Source: an uncultured Lachnospiraceae bacterium (GTDB lineage Bacteria; Bacillota; Clostridia; Lachnospirales; Lachnospiraceae). From it: a DNA stretch of 64,000 bases. The position numbers and the translations under genes were made by a program. A model generated the notes under the pieces. That model saw only the letters and a program-made list of their open reading frames with translations, made no database searches and was not told where the DNA came from. The DNA lies in the NCBI GenBank assembly GCA_946546945.1, contig CAMNOU010000007.1:57772-121771 (forward strand). The letters run 5' to 3'. Positions 26,802 to 36,483 of this stretch are shown piece by piece. Each line of letters begins with the position of its first letter. The stretch's first letter is position 1.

Positions 26802-27278
26802 ATGGCAGCCGATGAAAAAACCAATGTCATGCGTCTCCTGGAGCAGAAGAAAATAAAATATACCCCTCATACTTACGAAGCAGATCCCTCCCGGAGCGGC
26901 GATGAGATCGCGGGACTCCTCGGTGAAGATCCCGGCCGGGTCTTTAAAACTCTGGTGACCCAGGCAAAATCCGGCAGATATTATGTATTTGTCGTTCCTG
27001 TCAACAGTGAACTGAACCTGAAAAAAGCAGCAAAGGCAGTCGGGGAAAAAGCAATCAGCATGATCCGGCAGAAGGATCTTCTCCCGCTCACCGGCTATGT
27101 CCACGGAGGATGCTCTCCGATCGGCATGAAAAAAGCCTTCCCCACGGTCGTGGATGAGACAGCTGCCGGCTTTGATACCATTTTCTTTTCTGCCGGAAAA
27201 GTAGGATATCAGGTTGAGCTGCCGTTTGCCGATTTAAAGAAGCTGATCCGCGTGGAAACAGCCGATATCACCGACTGA
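26802..27278 (+). CDS. ybaK: Cys-tRNA(Pro)/Cys-tRNA(Cys) deacylase, YbaK/EbsC family
   Basis: Trans-editing hydrolase that clears misacylated tRNA, mainly Cys-tRNA(Pro). The protein has 158 residues from the ATG at 26802, which follows GGAAGG; an upstream in-frame GTG is less likely. Family landmarks are YTPHTYE, the lysine in FKTLVTQ, SELNLKKAAKAVGEK and the active loop GYVHGGCSPIGMKK. It is monocistronic between divergent rluA and convergent ygiQ-type genes. Confidence 0.93.
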   Translation: MAADEKTNVMRLLEQKKIKYTPHTYEADPSRSGDEIAGLLGEDPGRVFKTLVTQAKSGRYYVFVVPVNSELNLKKAAKAVGEKAISMIRQKDLLPLTGYVHGGCSPIGMKKAFPTVVDETAAGFDTIFFSAGKVGYQVELPFADLKKLIRVETADITD

Positions 27279-27284
27279 CACCCG

Positions 27285-29168
27285 CTATTTCTTTTTATGT
27301 ACATTCCGGATTGTCTTTCTGGCTTTTCCGGAATTTTTTCTCCGGCCGTCTTTCGGATGTTCTTCTCTTTCCTTTCGGGGCCGAATCAGACATTTCTTAT
27401 CAAAGCCGATCAGATCTTCCCTGTGCGTCCGTTTCAGTGCTTCCGCGACGAGGTCATAATTTTTCGGGTCACGGTACTGAATCAGCGCACGCTGCATCGC
27501 TTTTTCATGCGGGTTGGACGCCACATACACTTTCTTCATGGTACGGGGATCCAGTCCCGTATAATACATACAGGTTGAGACCGTCGACGGCGTCGGGTAG
27601 AAATCCTGCACCTGCTCCGGCATATATCCCAGCTTACTCAGGTATTCCGCCAGATGGACCGCATCCTTCAGTGTGGATCCGGGATGGGATGACATCAGAT
27701 AAGGAACCAGATACTGTTTTTTCCCCAGTTTCTCATTGATATTCCTGTACTCCTCCTGAAACCGGTTATAAACAGATACCGGAGGTTTCCCCATTTTTTC
27801 CAGGACATTGTCTGAAATATGTTCCGGGGCAACTTTCAGCTGTCCGCTGACATGATATTGACAGAGCTCCCTGAAAAACGTCCGGTCCGGATCATGCAGC
27901 AGATAATCAAAGCGGATCCCGGATCGAATGAACACTTTCTTAACATTCGGCAGACTGCGCAGTTTTCTCAGCAGGGACAGATAATCCGAATGATCACATT
28001 CCAGATTTCTGCAGGGCGCCGGGAACAGGCACTGTTTATCGGGACACGCGCCGTATTTCATCTGCTTTTTGCACGCCGGCATGCGGAAATTTGCTGTCGG
28101 TCCGCCCACATCATGGATATACCCCTTAAAATCCGGATGATGTGTCATCTCCTCGGCTTCTCTCAGGATCGATTCATGACTTCTTGCCTGTATGATCCTT
28201 CCCTGATGAAAGGTCAGGGCACAAAAACTGCAGCCTCCGAAACATCCCCGGCTGCTCGTCAGGCTGAATCTCACTTCTTCTATTGCAGGAACGCCTCCCT
28301 CTTTTTTATAGGAGGGATGGTAATCCCGCATATAGGGAAGCTCATAGATATCATCCATCTCCTGTGTGCTCAGCGGTTTTGCGGGAGGGTTCTGGACAAT
28401 ATATCCCCGCGTCCCGTAGGGCTCGATCAGGCGTCTGGCACAGAACGGATCTGTATTCCGGTATTGTATATCAAAGCTTTTCGCAAAGGTTTCCTTACTC
28501 TGACTGATTTCCTCAAAGGAAGGGAGCATCAGGGCATCATAGACACTGTCCGGATCTTTCGTCCTGTACACAGTTCCGTCCAGATAGGTCAGATCCCTGA
28601 CATCGATACCGCTGTTCAGCGCCTCTGCCATCTCAACGATACTGCGCTCTCCCATTCCATACAGGAGCAGATCCGCTCCGGAATCCATCAGGATAGATCT
28701 TTTCACTTTCCCTGACCAGTAATCATAGTGGGCCAGACGCCGGAGGCTGGCTTCGATTCCTCCGATGATGACCGGTTTCTTTTTGTAGGTCTGACGGATC
28801 AGATTGCAGTATACGATGGTTGCATAATCCGGACGTTTCCCCATGACTCCGCCCGGAGTGAATGCATCCTTTTGTCTGCGTCTTTTCGAAACAGAATAAT
28901 GATTCACCATGGAATCCATGTTCCCGCCTGTGACCAGAAAACCAAGACGGGGTTCCCCCAGCACGGCTATACTGTCTTTATCACGCCAGTCCGGCTGCGA
29001 AATAATTCCTACCGAAAAGCCTCTGGATTCCAGAACCCGGCTGATGATGGCATGTCCGAATGAAGGATGGTCCACATACGCATCCCCGATGATATAGACA
29101 AAATCCAATTGTTTTATGCCGCGTTCCTCAAGATCCCTGCGGCAGACTGGCAAAAACTGTCTGGTCAT
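27285..29168 (-). CDS. YgiQ-family radical SAM protein
   Basis: A 627-residue radical SAM enzyme of unknown reaction, conserved in anaerobes. The iron-sulfur motif CxxxCxxC appears as [19 protein letters not shown] in mid-protein, after an N-terminal B12-binding-like region ([19 protein letters not shown]). The lysine-rich C-terminal tail (from about residue 595) looks disordered and may contact RNA. It overlaps the HAD gene start region by four bases. Confidence 0.9.
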   Translation of the reverse strand: MTRQFLPVCRRDLEERGIKQLDFVYIIGDAYVDHPSFGHAIISRVLESRGFSVGIISQPDWRDKDSIAVLGEPRLGFLVTGGNMDSMVNHYSVSKRRRQKDAFTPGGVMGKRPDYATIVYCNLIRQTYKKKPVIIGGIEASLRRLAHYDYWSGKVKRSILMDSGADLLLYGMGERSIVEMAEALNSGIDVRDLTYLDGTVYRTKDPDSVYDALMLPSFEEISQSKETFAKSFDIQYRNTDPFCARRLIEPYGTRGYIVQNPPAKPLSTQEMDDIYELPYMRDYHPSYKKEGGVPAIEEVRFSLTSSRGCFGGCSFCALTFHQGRIIQARSHESILREAEEMTHHPDFKGYIHDVGGPTANFRMPACKKQMKYGACPDKQCLFPAPCRNLECDHSDYLSLLRKLRSLPNVKKVFIRSGIRFDYLLHDPDRTFFRELCQYHVSGQLKVAPEHISDNVLEKMGKPPVSVYNRFQEEYRNINEKLGKKQYLVPYLMSSHPGSTLKDAVHLAEYLSKLGYMPEQVQDFYPTPSTVSTCMYYTGLDPRTMKKVYVASNPHEKAMQRALIQYRDPKNYDLVAEALKRTHREDLIGFDKKCLIRPRKEREEHPKDGRRKNSGKARKTIRNVHKKK

Positions 29169-29824
29169 AATAACTCCCTGAAATCCTTAATGAAATAGTC
29201 CGATAGCTGTATCTTCTGATCGCGCACATCCGCAGAATAATGATCATCGATGCCGCACACGGTCATTCCCGCATTTTTCCCGGACAAGATCCCCATCGGT
29301 ATATCCTCAAAGACCAGACAGTCACCGGGGGAAACTCCCAGTTTCTGTGCCGTCAGCAGATATACATCCGGTGCCGGCTTCCCCCTGTTGACTTCACAGG
29401 AAGTGGTCACGGCGTCGATATATCCGCGGATCTGTCTCGCATCCAGAAAAACATCTACCAGTAACTGCGAATTGCTGGTGGCAATTCCTACCTTTACATC
29501 TCTGGTTTTTAAATACTGCAGCATATTCATTGCTCCGGGCTTCAGCATGGTCTTTGTACGGTATTTTTCGATCGCCATCCGGTTCCATGTCTCCTTGATT
29601 TCTTCAACGGATTCCTCCAGATGAAAAGTCTCTACAAAGTATTCTGCTGTTTCTGAAAAACTCATGCCCTCAATATCATGGTTTAGAAAATCCGGGAATT
29701 CCATGTTGCGGTCCCGGAAAAAATCCCGGTCTATCTCCGACCACACCCACATAGAATCCGTGAGTGTCCCGTCGAGATCAAAAATGACCGCTTTTTTATT
29801 TCTCAGTATTTCTATCTGTCTCAT
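29165..29824 (-). CDS. HAD-family hydrolase, beta-phosphoglucomutase-like
   Basis: A 219-residue haloacid-dehalogenase phosphatase or phosphomutase. Motif I with the nucleophilic aspartate is [16 protein letters not shown], motif II is VGIATSNSQ, and motifs III/IV are in [12 protein letters not shown] and [20 protein letters not shown] cap domain separates motifs I and II, as in the phosphoglucomutase/phosphatase subgroup. The start at 29824 is chosen because GGAAGG lies seven bases upstream; an ATG at 29830 is possible. The substrate cannot be told from sequence. Confidence 0.9.
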   Translation of the reverse strand: MRQIEILRNKKAVIFDLDGTLTDSMWVWSEIDRDFFRDRNMEFPDFLNHDIEGMSFSETAEYFVETFHLEESVEEIKETWNRMAIEKYRTKTMLKPGAMNMLQYLKTRDVKVGIATSNSQLLVDVFLDARQIRGYIDAVTTSCEVNRGKPAPDVYLLTAQKLGVSPGDCLVFEDIPMGILSGKNAGMTVCGIDDHYSADVRDQKIQLSDYFIKDFRELL

Positions 29825-29826
29825 CC

Positions 29827-30561
29827 TCATCCTTCCAATCCCTGCGATCGTTTCAGCTCCTGAATCTCCTTTTGCGTCAGTTCCCTGCACTCACCGGGCT
29901 TCAGAAATGCATCCAGCTTCAGCGGTCCCATGGAGATTCTTTTTAAGAAGAGCACCTTCATGCCCACTGCCTGAAACATCCGTTTTATCTGATGAAATTT
30001 CCCCTCTGTGACCGTAACTGCCACCTCAGAAACAGCACCGGCATTCAAAATCTCCAGCAGCGCAGGTGCCGTCGGTTTCTTTTCACCGATCTCGATCCCC
30101 TCCCGAAATATTCGGACAGTATCCTCTGTCACGGTTCCCTGTATGGCTGCGATATAGGTCTTATCTACGTGCCTGCCCGGCGAAAGCAGGGCATGATTCA
30201 ATGCGCCGTCATTCGTGATCAGAAGCAGTCCTTCCGTATCTTTATCCAGCCGTCCGACCGGAGAAAGTCCGCGCTGAATCCCCTGCGGCAGATAATCCAT
30301 GACGGTTTTCTCATGCAGATCTTTCGTAGCCGTCACACAGCCGGCAGGCTTATAAAGCATATAATACTGATATTCCTGATAGATGACCTGCCTGTCATCC
30401 ACATACAGACGGTCCTTTTGCGGATCGTACTTTGCGGATGAAGAGCGGACACAACTGTCATTTACCCGGATACGCCCGCTCTGAAAAAGCTTTTTACACT
30501 CAGACCGGGATGCTATATTCATCTGGGACAAAACCTTATCTATTCTGATCTGTGTCATCAT
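29827..30561 (-). CDS. RsuA/RluB/RluE/RluF-family pseudouridine synthase
   Basis: A 244-residue rRNA modification enzyme. The N-terminal S4 domain is IRIDKVLSQMNIASRSE; the catalytic aspartate motif is GRLDKDTEGLLLITNDG and the C-terminal motif is KFHQIKRMFQAVG. The size fits the RsuA/RluB group; whether it acts on 16S or 23S rRNA is not readable. Its stop codon almost abuts the HAD start, and AAAGGA precedes its own start. Confidence 0.92.
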   Translation of the reverse strand: MMTQIRIDKVLSQMNIASRSECKKLFQSGRIRVNDSCVRSSSAKYDPQKDRLYVDDRQVIYQEYQYYMLYKPAGCVTATKDLHEKTVMDYLPQGIQRGLSPVGRLDKDTEGLLLITNDGALNHALLSPGRHVDKTYIAAIQGTVTEDTVRIFREGIEIGEKKPTAPALLEILNAGAVSEVAVTVTEGKFHQIKRMFQAVGMKVLFLKRISMGPLKLDAFLKPGECRELTQKEIQELKRSQGLEG

Positions 30562-30568
30562 GGATTCC

Positions 30569-30621
30569 TTTCATCTCACTGTGAGAGACCCCCACTGAGA
30601 TAAACGCTCCGCGAGGATGCG
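30569..30621 (+). repeat. Dispersed hairpin repeat, copy B
   Basis: A 53-base element in the divergent gap between the RsuA-type gene and the YlbJ-like gene. It differs from copy A at three positions, all in the hairpin half; the tail ATAAACGCTCCGCGAGGATG is identical. Confidence 0.85.
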
Positions 30622-30664
30622 CAGGAAGTACGAATGATTCCGGAATTTGAAAATATAATGCAGT

Positions 30665-31624
30665 ATGAAAAAGAAAACCATCTTCCTGCTATTTTTACTG
30701 ATACTTCTGTACTGTCTGCTGTTCCCCCAGAAGGCCGCCGAATCCGTTTCGGAGGGTCTCGCACTGTGGTATCAGACCATACTCCCCACTCTTCTGATTT
30801 TCTGTATATTTTCAAACATCCTGCTGCGCTCAGGTATGACCGGATTGTCTGCAAAAAAAATCCATCCGGTTTTTTTGCGTCTTATTCCGGTACGCACTAT
30901 TCTGCTCTTTCCACTGGCCGCCGGTTTTCTGTTCGGTTTTCCGCTGGGCAGCAAGATCTGCGCCGATCTGTATGAGACAGGCCGCATTTCAGCGAAAGAG
31001 GCAGAGGCCGTCAGCTGTATCACCGGCAATTTCAGCCCGGCTTTTCTCCGCAACTATCTGGCCGTCTTTGTCCTCAGGGAAAATGTTCCGTTAGCCGCGG
31101 TCTATGCAGTATGTTATCTGCCTGGCATCATTCTGGGGTGTGTTCTGATCAGAAAGCACTGTCCGGCAAATGAGTCCCGGGCAGAAAAGACAAACAAAAA
31201 ACCGACATCCAGATCTCAATTGAATATGAAAATCATAGATGCCGGCATCATGGACGGTTTTACAACTATGATAAAACTGGCCGGGTATATTATTCTTTGT
31301 ACGCTGGCGGCAAAGATCATTCAGGATATCCCTCTGCAGAACGAAATCCTGAAAAGTATCTGTATTGGCTCTATAGAAGTAACCACAGGTATCCGCCAGA
31401 TCAGAGACCTTCCCTGCAAGTTCCCGGTGATCTTTCTTCTTTCCGCCGCAATCGTAAACTTCGGCGGTCTGAGCGGGCTGTGCCAGGCAAAGTCCATGCT
31501 GCGGTCTGTCGATATCCGCTGGCGGAACTATGTCTGTTTCAAACTGCTCAGCAGTCTTTCCGGGATGCTTCTGGTTTTTCTCTATTATTTGTGGCAGGGG
31601 AAACTATTCGGCGCTCTCAGTTAA
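30665..31624 (+). CDS. YlbJ-like membrane protein (nucleoside-recognition/gate domain)
   Basis: A 319-residue integral membrane protein with about seven to eight hydrophobic helices. GFPLGSKICADLYETG followed by CITGNFSPAFL matches the gate-domain signature of YlbJ, a membrane protein required for sporulation in Bacillus, and related SpmA/SpmB proteins. It is shorter than Bacillus YlbJ (about 408 residues). An in-frame stop lies just before the ATG, no Shine-Dalgarno is visible, and a TATAAT ends only five bases upstream, so translation may be leaderless. Confidence 0.8.
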   Translation: MKKKTIFLLFLLILLYCLLFPQKAAESVSEGLALWYQTILPTLLIFCIFSNILLRSGMTGLSAKKIHPVFLRLIPVRTILLFPLAAGFLFGFPLGSKICADLYETGRISAKEAEAVSCITGNFSPAFLRNYLAVFVLRENVPLAAVYAVCYLPGIILGCVLIRKHCPANESRAEKTNKKPTSRSQLNMKIIDAGIMDGFTTMIKLAGYIILCTLAAKIIQDIPLQNEILKSICIGSIEVTTGIRQIRDLPCKFPVIFLLSAAIVNFGGLSGLCQAKSMLRSVDIRWRNYVCFKLLSSLSGMLLVFLYYLWQGKLFGALS

Positions 31625-31654
31625 GCCCCGGTCCCTCTGATTTCTCCGGTACTG

Positions 31655-32257
31655 TCAGATCAGATCCAGTCCCTCTGACTTCTTTTCCGGAGCGGATGCT
31701 GCCGTATCCTGCTCGACATTGGTCTGAAGCAGCTCATTTCTGTTGTTCTGAACAACATCATAACAGCTCTGAAGAGAATTCAGCAGACCGTCATACTGAA
31801 CATGTGTATTCTGAATCGCATTGCCGACAATATTCTCCATGTTGCTGAGAAGAGTGTCTGTATACTCGATCGCTGCCGTACGGATGGAATCAGCATCTTC
31901 TGTTGCCTTGTCAAGAATATCCTGCGCCTGGTTCGTGGCAATGGAAACCACCTCATTGGCCTGTGCATAAGCCTGCTGCATGATCTGATGTTCGCTGACA
32001 AGTTCATTTGTCTGAATCTGCGCTTCCGCAATGATTGCGTCTGCCTTTGCCTGCGCATCCGCCAGAATCGCGTCCTTATTGGCAATGATCTTCTGATACC
32101 GCTTGATTTCTTCAGGTGTCTTTAATCGCAGTTCTGTCAGAAGCTCCAGCAGTTCTTCCTTGTCGACAATGATTTTGCCCTTGGAAAGCGCCTGCGGCTT
32201 ACAGCTGTCAATATACTCTTCGATTTCTGCAATGATCTGTTCTAAACGACTGTTCAT
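31655..32257 (-). CDS. Coiled-coil protein downstream of coaD, function unknown
   Basis: A 200-residue soluble protein. Residues about 55-135 form an alanine/glutamine-rich coiled coil (ADAQAKADAIIAEAQ, YAQANEVVSIATNQAQD) of the kind often mislabelled ATPase subunit B/H or DivIVA-like. It has no membrane anchor. The N-terminal RLEQIIAEIEEYID is also helical. It is the last gene of the yicC-coaD string; the association suggests a structural or cell-envelope role, but nothing firmer. Confidence 0.7.
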   Translation of the reverse strand: MNSRLEQIIAEIEEYIDSCKPQALSKGKIIVDKEELLELLTELRLKTPEEIKRYQKIIANKDAILADAQAKADAIIAEAQIQTNELVSEHQIMQQAYAQANEVVSIATNQAQDILDKATEDADSIRTAAIEYTDTLLSNMENIVGNAIQNTHVQYDGLLNSLQSCYDVVQNNRNELLQTNVEQDTAASAPEKKSEGLDLI

Positions 32258-32269
32258 TTGGTATCTCTC

Positions 32270-32755
32270 CTATCTGTTAATATTATACTTTTCATACATC
32301 TTCCCGGCGATCTGCTCCGGTACGAACTTGGAAATGTCGCCTCCATAGGAAGCCACTTCCTTTACAATTGTCGAACTGAGATACGAATACATCACATTTG
32401 TGGTAAGAAAAATGGTATCCAGATCCGGATTGATCGCATGATTAGTCTGCGCGATCTGAAGTTCATACTCAAAATCCGTGACCGCTCTCAGTCCTCTGAC
32501 AATCATCGTCGCCCCCATATTTTTCGCATAATCTGCTGTCAGTCCGTCAAAGGAACTGACGCGCACATTCGGTATATGGGAAGTAAATTCTCTAATCATA
32601 CTAACACGTTCTTCCACAGAAAACAACGGATTTTTTGCATTGTTTCTTAAAACGGCAACATATAATTCATCCACCATTTTTGCTGATCGCTCGATAATAT
32701 CCAAATGTCCGAAAGTAAGCGGATCAAAGCTTCCCGGATAAATTGCTCTTTTCAT
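32270..32755 (-). CDS. coaD: Phosphopantetheine adenylyltransferase
   Basis: Penultimate CoA step: transfers AMP from ATP to 4'-phosphopantetheine. The 161-residue protein shows the nucleotidyltransferase motif [30 protein letters not shown], and [16 protein letters not shown] near the end. Its usual neighbour rsmD lies immediately upstream. Confidence 0.97.
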   Translation of the reverse strand: MKRAIYPGSFDPLTFGHLDIIERSAKMVDELYVAVLRNNAKNPLFSVEERVSMIREFTSHIPNVRVSSFDGLTADYAKNMGATMIVRGLRAVTDFEYELQIAQTNHAINPDLDTIFLTTNVMYSYLSSTIVKEVASYGGDISKFVPEQIAGKMYEKYNINR

Positions 32756-32778
32756 CTCATTTTTCTGACGGTTTCGTG

Positions 32779-33333
32779 TCAGTTCTCCCTTCTCATAAAT
32801 ATGTGCTGATTTGTTTTGTATCTTTTGATCCTCTCAATCACGAATCCCCTGCCTGACAGTTGACCGGTGTCAAAGGATTCTGATTCTTCAAGAATAATCA
32901 GTGTCTGCTGATTGATCACGCCGGAATCCTTCAGATAGTCCAGCGCTTTTTCAGCATAGCCTTTCCCATAGGGCGGATCCATAAAAACGACATCAAATAC
33001 ATATCGGCGTTCCAGGGTTCTGAGCGCTGCCAGAAAATCCATGCACTTCAGATCGCAGAAGGACTGAAATCCGGTAAAGCTGATGTTCTCCTGTATACAC
33101 GCGGCAGCCTTCCTGCTGTTTTCCACAAATACGGCTTTCGACGCTCCACGGCTCACTGCCTCCAGACCGATTCCTCCGCTTCCTGCAAAAAGATCAAGAA
33201 AAACACACCCCGGTATCTCAGCCTGTATGATATTGAACAGTGTCTCTTTGATCCGGTCTGTGGTTGGTCTGGTATCCCTTCCTCCAATGGTCTTGAGCGG
33301 CATGCTTCTTGCGGTTCCTGCTATTATCCTCAT
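32779..33333 (-). CDS. rsmD: 16S rRNA (guanine(966)-N2)-methyltransferase
   Basis: A 184-residue SAM-dependent methylase modifying G966 of 16S rRNA. It begins [15 protein letters not shown], typical of RsmD; motif I is [15 protein letters not shown] and the catalytic motif IV is [10 protein letters not shown]. The ATG at 33333 is preferred over an upstream in-frame start because AAAGGA precedes it. Confidence 0.95.
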   Translation of the reverse strand: MRIIAGTARSMPLKTIGGRDTRPTTDRIKETLFNIIQAEIPGCVFLDLFAGSGGIGLEAVSRGASKAVFVENSRKAAACIQENISFTGFQSFCDLKCMDFLAALRTLERRYVFDVVFMDPPYGKGYAEKALDYLKDSGVINQQTLIILEESESFDTGQLSGRGFVIERIKRYKTNQHIFMRREN

Positions 33334-33392
33334 GTCATTTCCTTTTCTTTGATCAGTTTTTACAAACATTCCGATATCGTTTGCTGTGCTGG

Positions 33393-33959
33393 TTAATCCT
33401 GCTCTTTTAATACTCCTCTGTTTTTTGACAGATAATCAATCAGGGAAATGATGGTCAGGACCAGAGCTATGTACAGCGCGATCTCTCCCAGTATGTAAAT
33501 GACGTCCACCTGATGAATCATCAGACTTGCCGCCATATTCAGAATCAGGAGGATGATGGCAGCCATCTGAAATGTTGTTTTAAACTTTCCCCACATGCTT
33601 GCCGCGATCACGATCTGATGTTCTGCTGCGATCAGACGGAATCCGCTGATGATAAATTCACGTGCGATAATGATAATCACGATCCAGGAAGGCACAATAT
33701 TCAGATCTGTCAGACAGATCAGTGCCGAACATACCAGCAGTTTGTCCGCCAGGGGATCCATAAACTTCCCGAAATTGGTTACCAGATTATATTTTCTCGC
33801 AATTTTCCCATCCAGCATATCTGTAAGACTTGCTGCAATAAAAATAATCAAAGCCACGATCGGGCCGGCTTTTCCGATTCCGATGTCAGCCAGAAGGAAA
33901 AAAACAAAAAACGGAATCAATATTACACGAAACAATGTCAGTTTATTCGGTAAATTCAT
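33393..33959 (-). CDS. pgsA: CDP-diacylglycerol-glycerol-3-phosphate 3-phosphatidyltransferase
   Basis: Membrane enzyme making phosphatidylglycerol phosphate. The 188-residue protein has several transmembrane helices and the CDP-alcohol phosphotransferase motif spread over DMLDGKIARKY, GKFMDPLADKLLV, with the expected aspartate spacing. It begins MNLPNKLTLFRV, typical of PgsA. Confidence 0.95.
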   Translation of the reverse strand: MNLPNKLTLFRVILIPFFVFFLLADIGIGKAGPIVALIIFIAASLTDMLDGKIARKYNLVTNFGKFMDPLADKLLVCSALICLTDLNIVPSWIVIIIIAREFIISGFRLIAAEHQIVIAASMWGKFKTTFQMAAIILLILNMAASLMIHQVDVIYILGEIALYIALVLTIISLIDYLSKNRGVLKEQD

Positions 33960-33984
33960 ATTTACTCCTTTATTATCACTGCAG

Positions 33985-35307
33985 TTACAGCAGTTCTCCG
34001 ATCAGGTCATATTCATAGGCCCCGGTGATTTTTACACGGACAAAATCTCCGCTCATGAGCTCTTCTTCCGTGTTCACAAAAACATAGCCGTCAATATCCG
34101 GAGCATCCCTGTAGCTTCGGCCTACGTACGCATTTTCATCCGTCACCCTGCCTTCGATCATGACATCCAGCTCACAGCCGATCATATCATTATTCTTATC
34201 AATAATGACTTCCTCCTGCAGCTCCATGACATCATCCCGCCAGCTCTCTCTGGTCATTTCGCTGACCTGATCCGGAAACTCAGCGGCAGGCGTCCCTTCC
34301 TCCTCCGAGTAGGTAAACGCTCCCAGCCGGTCAAACTCCGTCTCGTTAATAAACTCCATCATCTCTTCATGCTGTTCTTCTGTCTCTCCGGGGAATCCGC
34401 AGATGAGGGTCGTACGGATCGCAATATCCGGGACAGCCGCGCGAAGAGATTCAATCTTTTCAATCAGCTGGCTGCGTCCTGTCTGCCGTCCCATCCGTTT
34501 TAAGATTTCCGAATTGATATGCTGAATCGGCATGTCAATATAGTGACAGACTTTTTCACAGTCACGGATCGCATCGATCAGTTCGTCGTAAATCTCTTCC
34601 GGATAGCAGTACATCAGCCGGATCCAGTAGATTCCCGGTATTTCATTCAGTTCCCGCAGGAGCCTGTGAAGCATCTTTTCCCCGTAAAGGTCGATCCCGT
34701 ACAGCGTCGTCTCCTGGGCGACAAGGATCAGTTCCCGCACACCGGCCTCTGCCAGTTCCCGGGCCTGCGTTAACAGCTCTTCCATTGGAACACTGCGATA
34801 TCCTCCCCTGATTGAGGGGATAATACAGTAGGTGCAGTGTTTGTCGCATCCTTCGGCAATCTTCAGATGGGCATAATGTCCGCCGGTAGATATGCTTCGT
34901 TTTGCTTCATGCTTTTCAACCGTATCCAGCGGTTCATAGGATTCATATTTCTGCCCGAGCAGAACTTTTTCTATAGCCAGAAGAATATTCTCCGTCGAAT
35001 TGGTGCCCAGAACAGCATCCACTTCCGGGATCTCTTTCAGAATTTCATCGCGGTAACGCTGTGCCAGACATCCGCAGACGATCAGCGCCCTGCAGCGTCC
35101 GTTCACCCGGTACTGAGCCATGTCCAGAATCGTCTGAATGCTTTCTTCTTTGGCATCGTGGATGAAACAGCAGGTGTTGATTACAATAATCTGGGCTTCG
35201 GTCTCATCATCGGTTATGGTAAAATGGTACTTGCTCAGTTTCCCAAGCATAAATTCGGAATCTACCAGATTTTTATCACACCCGAGCGAAATAAACAATA
35301 CCTTCAT
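33985..35307 (-). CDS. rimO: Ribosomal protein S12 methylthiotransferase
   Basis: A radical SAM enzyme adding a methylthio group to an aspartate of ribosomal protein S12. The 440 residues comprise an N-terminal MTTase domain (FISLGCDKNLVDSEFMLG, with further cluster cysteines in NTCCFI and CGCLAQRY), a radical SAM core (GCDKHCTYCIIPSIRG) and a C-terminal TRAM domain. The signature GCDKNLVDSE distinguishes RimO from MiaB. Confidence 0.96.
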   Translation of the reverse strand: MKVLFISLGCDKNLVDSEFMLGKLSKYHFTITDDETEAQIIVINTCCFIHDAKEESIQTILDMAQYRVNGRCRALIVCGCLAQRYRDEILKEIPEVDAVLGTNSTENILLAIEKVLLGQKYESYEPLDTVEKHEAKRSISTGGHYAHLKIAEGCDKHCTYCIIPSIRGGYRSVPMEELLTQARELAEAGVRELILVAQETTLYGIDLYGEKMLHRLLRELNEIPGIYWIRLMYCYPEEIYDELIDAIRDCEKVCHYIDMPIQHINSEILKRMGRQTGRSQLIEKIESLRAAVPDIAIRTTLICGFPGETEEQHEEMMEFINETEFDRLGAFTYSEEEGTPAAEFPDQVSEMTRESWRDDVMELQEEVIIDKNNDMIGCELDVMIEGRVTDENAYVGRSYRDAPDIDGYVFVNTEEELMSGDFVRVKITGAYEYDLIGELL

Positions 35308-35310
35308 TGG

Positions 35311-35565
35311 TCAATTCTCTTCCGTATCACTGTCTTCGCCAAGGATTTTAACATCACTGTTATAAAGCTCCTCTACAGCGATGGAAAGGGGTTTTTTGTT
35401 CTCGGCGTTCTCCACCTTCGTCTGCGCTCCGTCAATAATCTGACGCGCACGTTTCGCGGATGCGATGACGATGGAATAACGGCTGTTCACGACCGGTTCC
35501 TCACCAATGTTTGCGGATTCTTTATTGACTACCTTCATTAACTCTACATAAGACGGATGTATCAT
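35311..35565 (-). CDS. rpoZ: RNA polymerase omega subunit
   Basis: An 84-residue small subunit that helps RNA polymerase assembly. The diagnostic core is NSRYSIVIASAKRARQI followed by KPLSIAVEELYNSDVKIL. It is positioned directly after gmk with a four-base overlap, as in most Firmicutes. Confidence 0.92.
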   Translation of the reverse strand: MIHPSYVELMKVVNKESANIGEEPVVNSRYSIVIASAKRARQIIDGAQTKVENAENKKPLSIAVEELYNSDVKILGEDSDTEEN

Positions 35566-36203
35566 ACCTTTTCTCCCTTCACAAATTGCTTTAATTCATT
35601 TTTAATAGCTTCAATCGTTGACAGCTGATGTCTCATCTTTTTTTGTTCCCCGAGAATGATCTGATGGATCTCCTCCACACAGGTGTCCAGATCATCGTTT
35701 ATAATCAGATAATCATACACTTCACACCCGTCAGCCTCATCGACGGCTCTTGCCAGGCGGGAATGAATGACGTCTTCTGTCTCCGTCCCGCGGCCGGTCA
35801 GTCTGTCTTTTAACACGCCGGCAGAAGGCGGTGTCACGAACAGAAGAAGCGCATCCGGGAACTGTTCCCTGATCTTCAATGCTCCCTGTATCTCTATCTC
35901 GAGCACAACATTTTTCTGATTCGCCAGCTGCTCGTTCACATATGACTTCGGCGTGCCATAATAATTATCTACATACTGTGCATATTCGAGCAGTTCATCA
36001 TTGCGGATCATCTCCCGGAATTCCTCCCGGGTCTTAAAAAAATATTCCCTTCCGTCCTCTTCGCCTTCGCGGGGCGCACGGGTCGTCGCCGAAATTGAGA
36101 GAGCATACTCGTCCGGGTAACGCTCCAGAAGTTCCTTCATGATCGTGCCTTTTCCGGAACCGGAAAAACCCGACAAAACAATAAGGAAACCAGTATTTCT
36201 CAT
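35562..36203 (-). CDS. gmk: Guanylate kinase
   Basis: ATP-dependent phosphorylation of GMP to GDP. The 213-residue protein has the P-loop LSGFSGSGKGTIMKE, the GMP-binding SISATTRAPREGEEDGREYF and the lid region RLTGRGTETEDVI. It lies two bases after remA in the conserved yicC-remA-gmk-rpoZ order. Confidence 0.97.
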   Translation of the reverse strand: MRNTGFLIVLSGFSGSGKGTIMKELLERYPDEYALSISATTRAPREGEEDGREYFFKTREEFREMIRNDELLEYAQYVDNYYGTPKSYVNEQLANQKNVVLEIEIQGALKIREQFPDALLLFVTPPSAGVLKDRLTGRGTETEDVIHSRLARAVDEADGCEVYDYLIINDDLDTCVEEIHQIILGEQKKMRHQLSTIEAIKNELKQFVKGEKV

Positions 36204-36204
36204 T

Positions 36205-36465
36205 TTACTTCACCTCATCTGTCATGCCCTTCATCTGACAGCGTCCGGAAAGAGTCTCCGGCTGCAGCGCGGACAAAACGATATAATTGCTGTCCGTAAT
36301 GATCACACTCTTGGTCTTTCGTCCCTGTGTCGCATCAATGATGCGGTCCGCTTCCCTGGCCCGCTGGACCATGCGTTTCGCGGGAGCGGAATCCGGGTGA
36401 ATGATCGTCACGATTTTATCTACATTTGTAATATTTCCAAATCCGATATTGATAAATGTTGCCAT
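36205..36465 (-). CDS. remA: RemA/DUF370 regulatory protein
   Basis: An 86-residue DNA-binding protein family; RemA of Bacillus activates extracellular-matrix genes. The family core is FINIGFGNITNVDKIVTII followed by TQGRKTKSVIITDS. The ATG at 36465 is chosen because AGGAG lies about a dozen bases before it; the ATG at 36477 abuts that same AGGAG and cannot use it. Its regulatory targets here are unknown. Confidence 0.92.
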   Translation of the reverse strand: MATFINIGFGNITNVDKIVTIIHPDSAPAKRMVQRAREADRIIDATQGRKTKSVIITDSNYIVLSALQPETLSGRCQMKGMTDEVK

Positions 36466-36483
36466 ACGGCGCGGCATCTCCTG

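Noticed and set aside
30634..30975. 113-codon frame with a good AGGAAG ribosome binding site overlapping the YlbJ-like gene
   Set aside because: No domain, not membrane-like, and it overlaps a coherent multi-pass membrane protein in another frame; kept only as an oddity of the start region.
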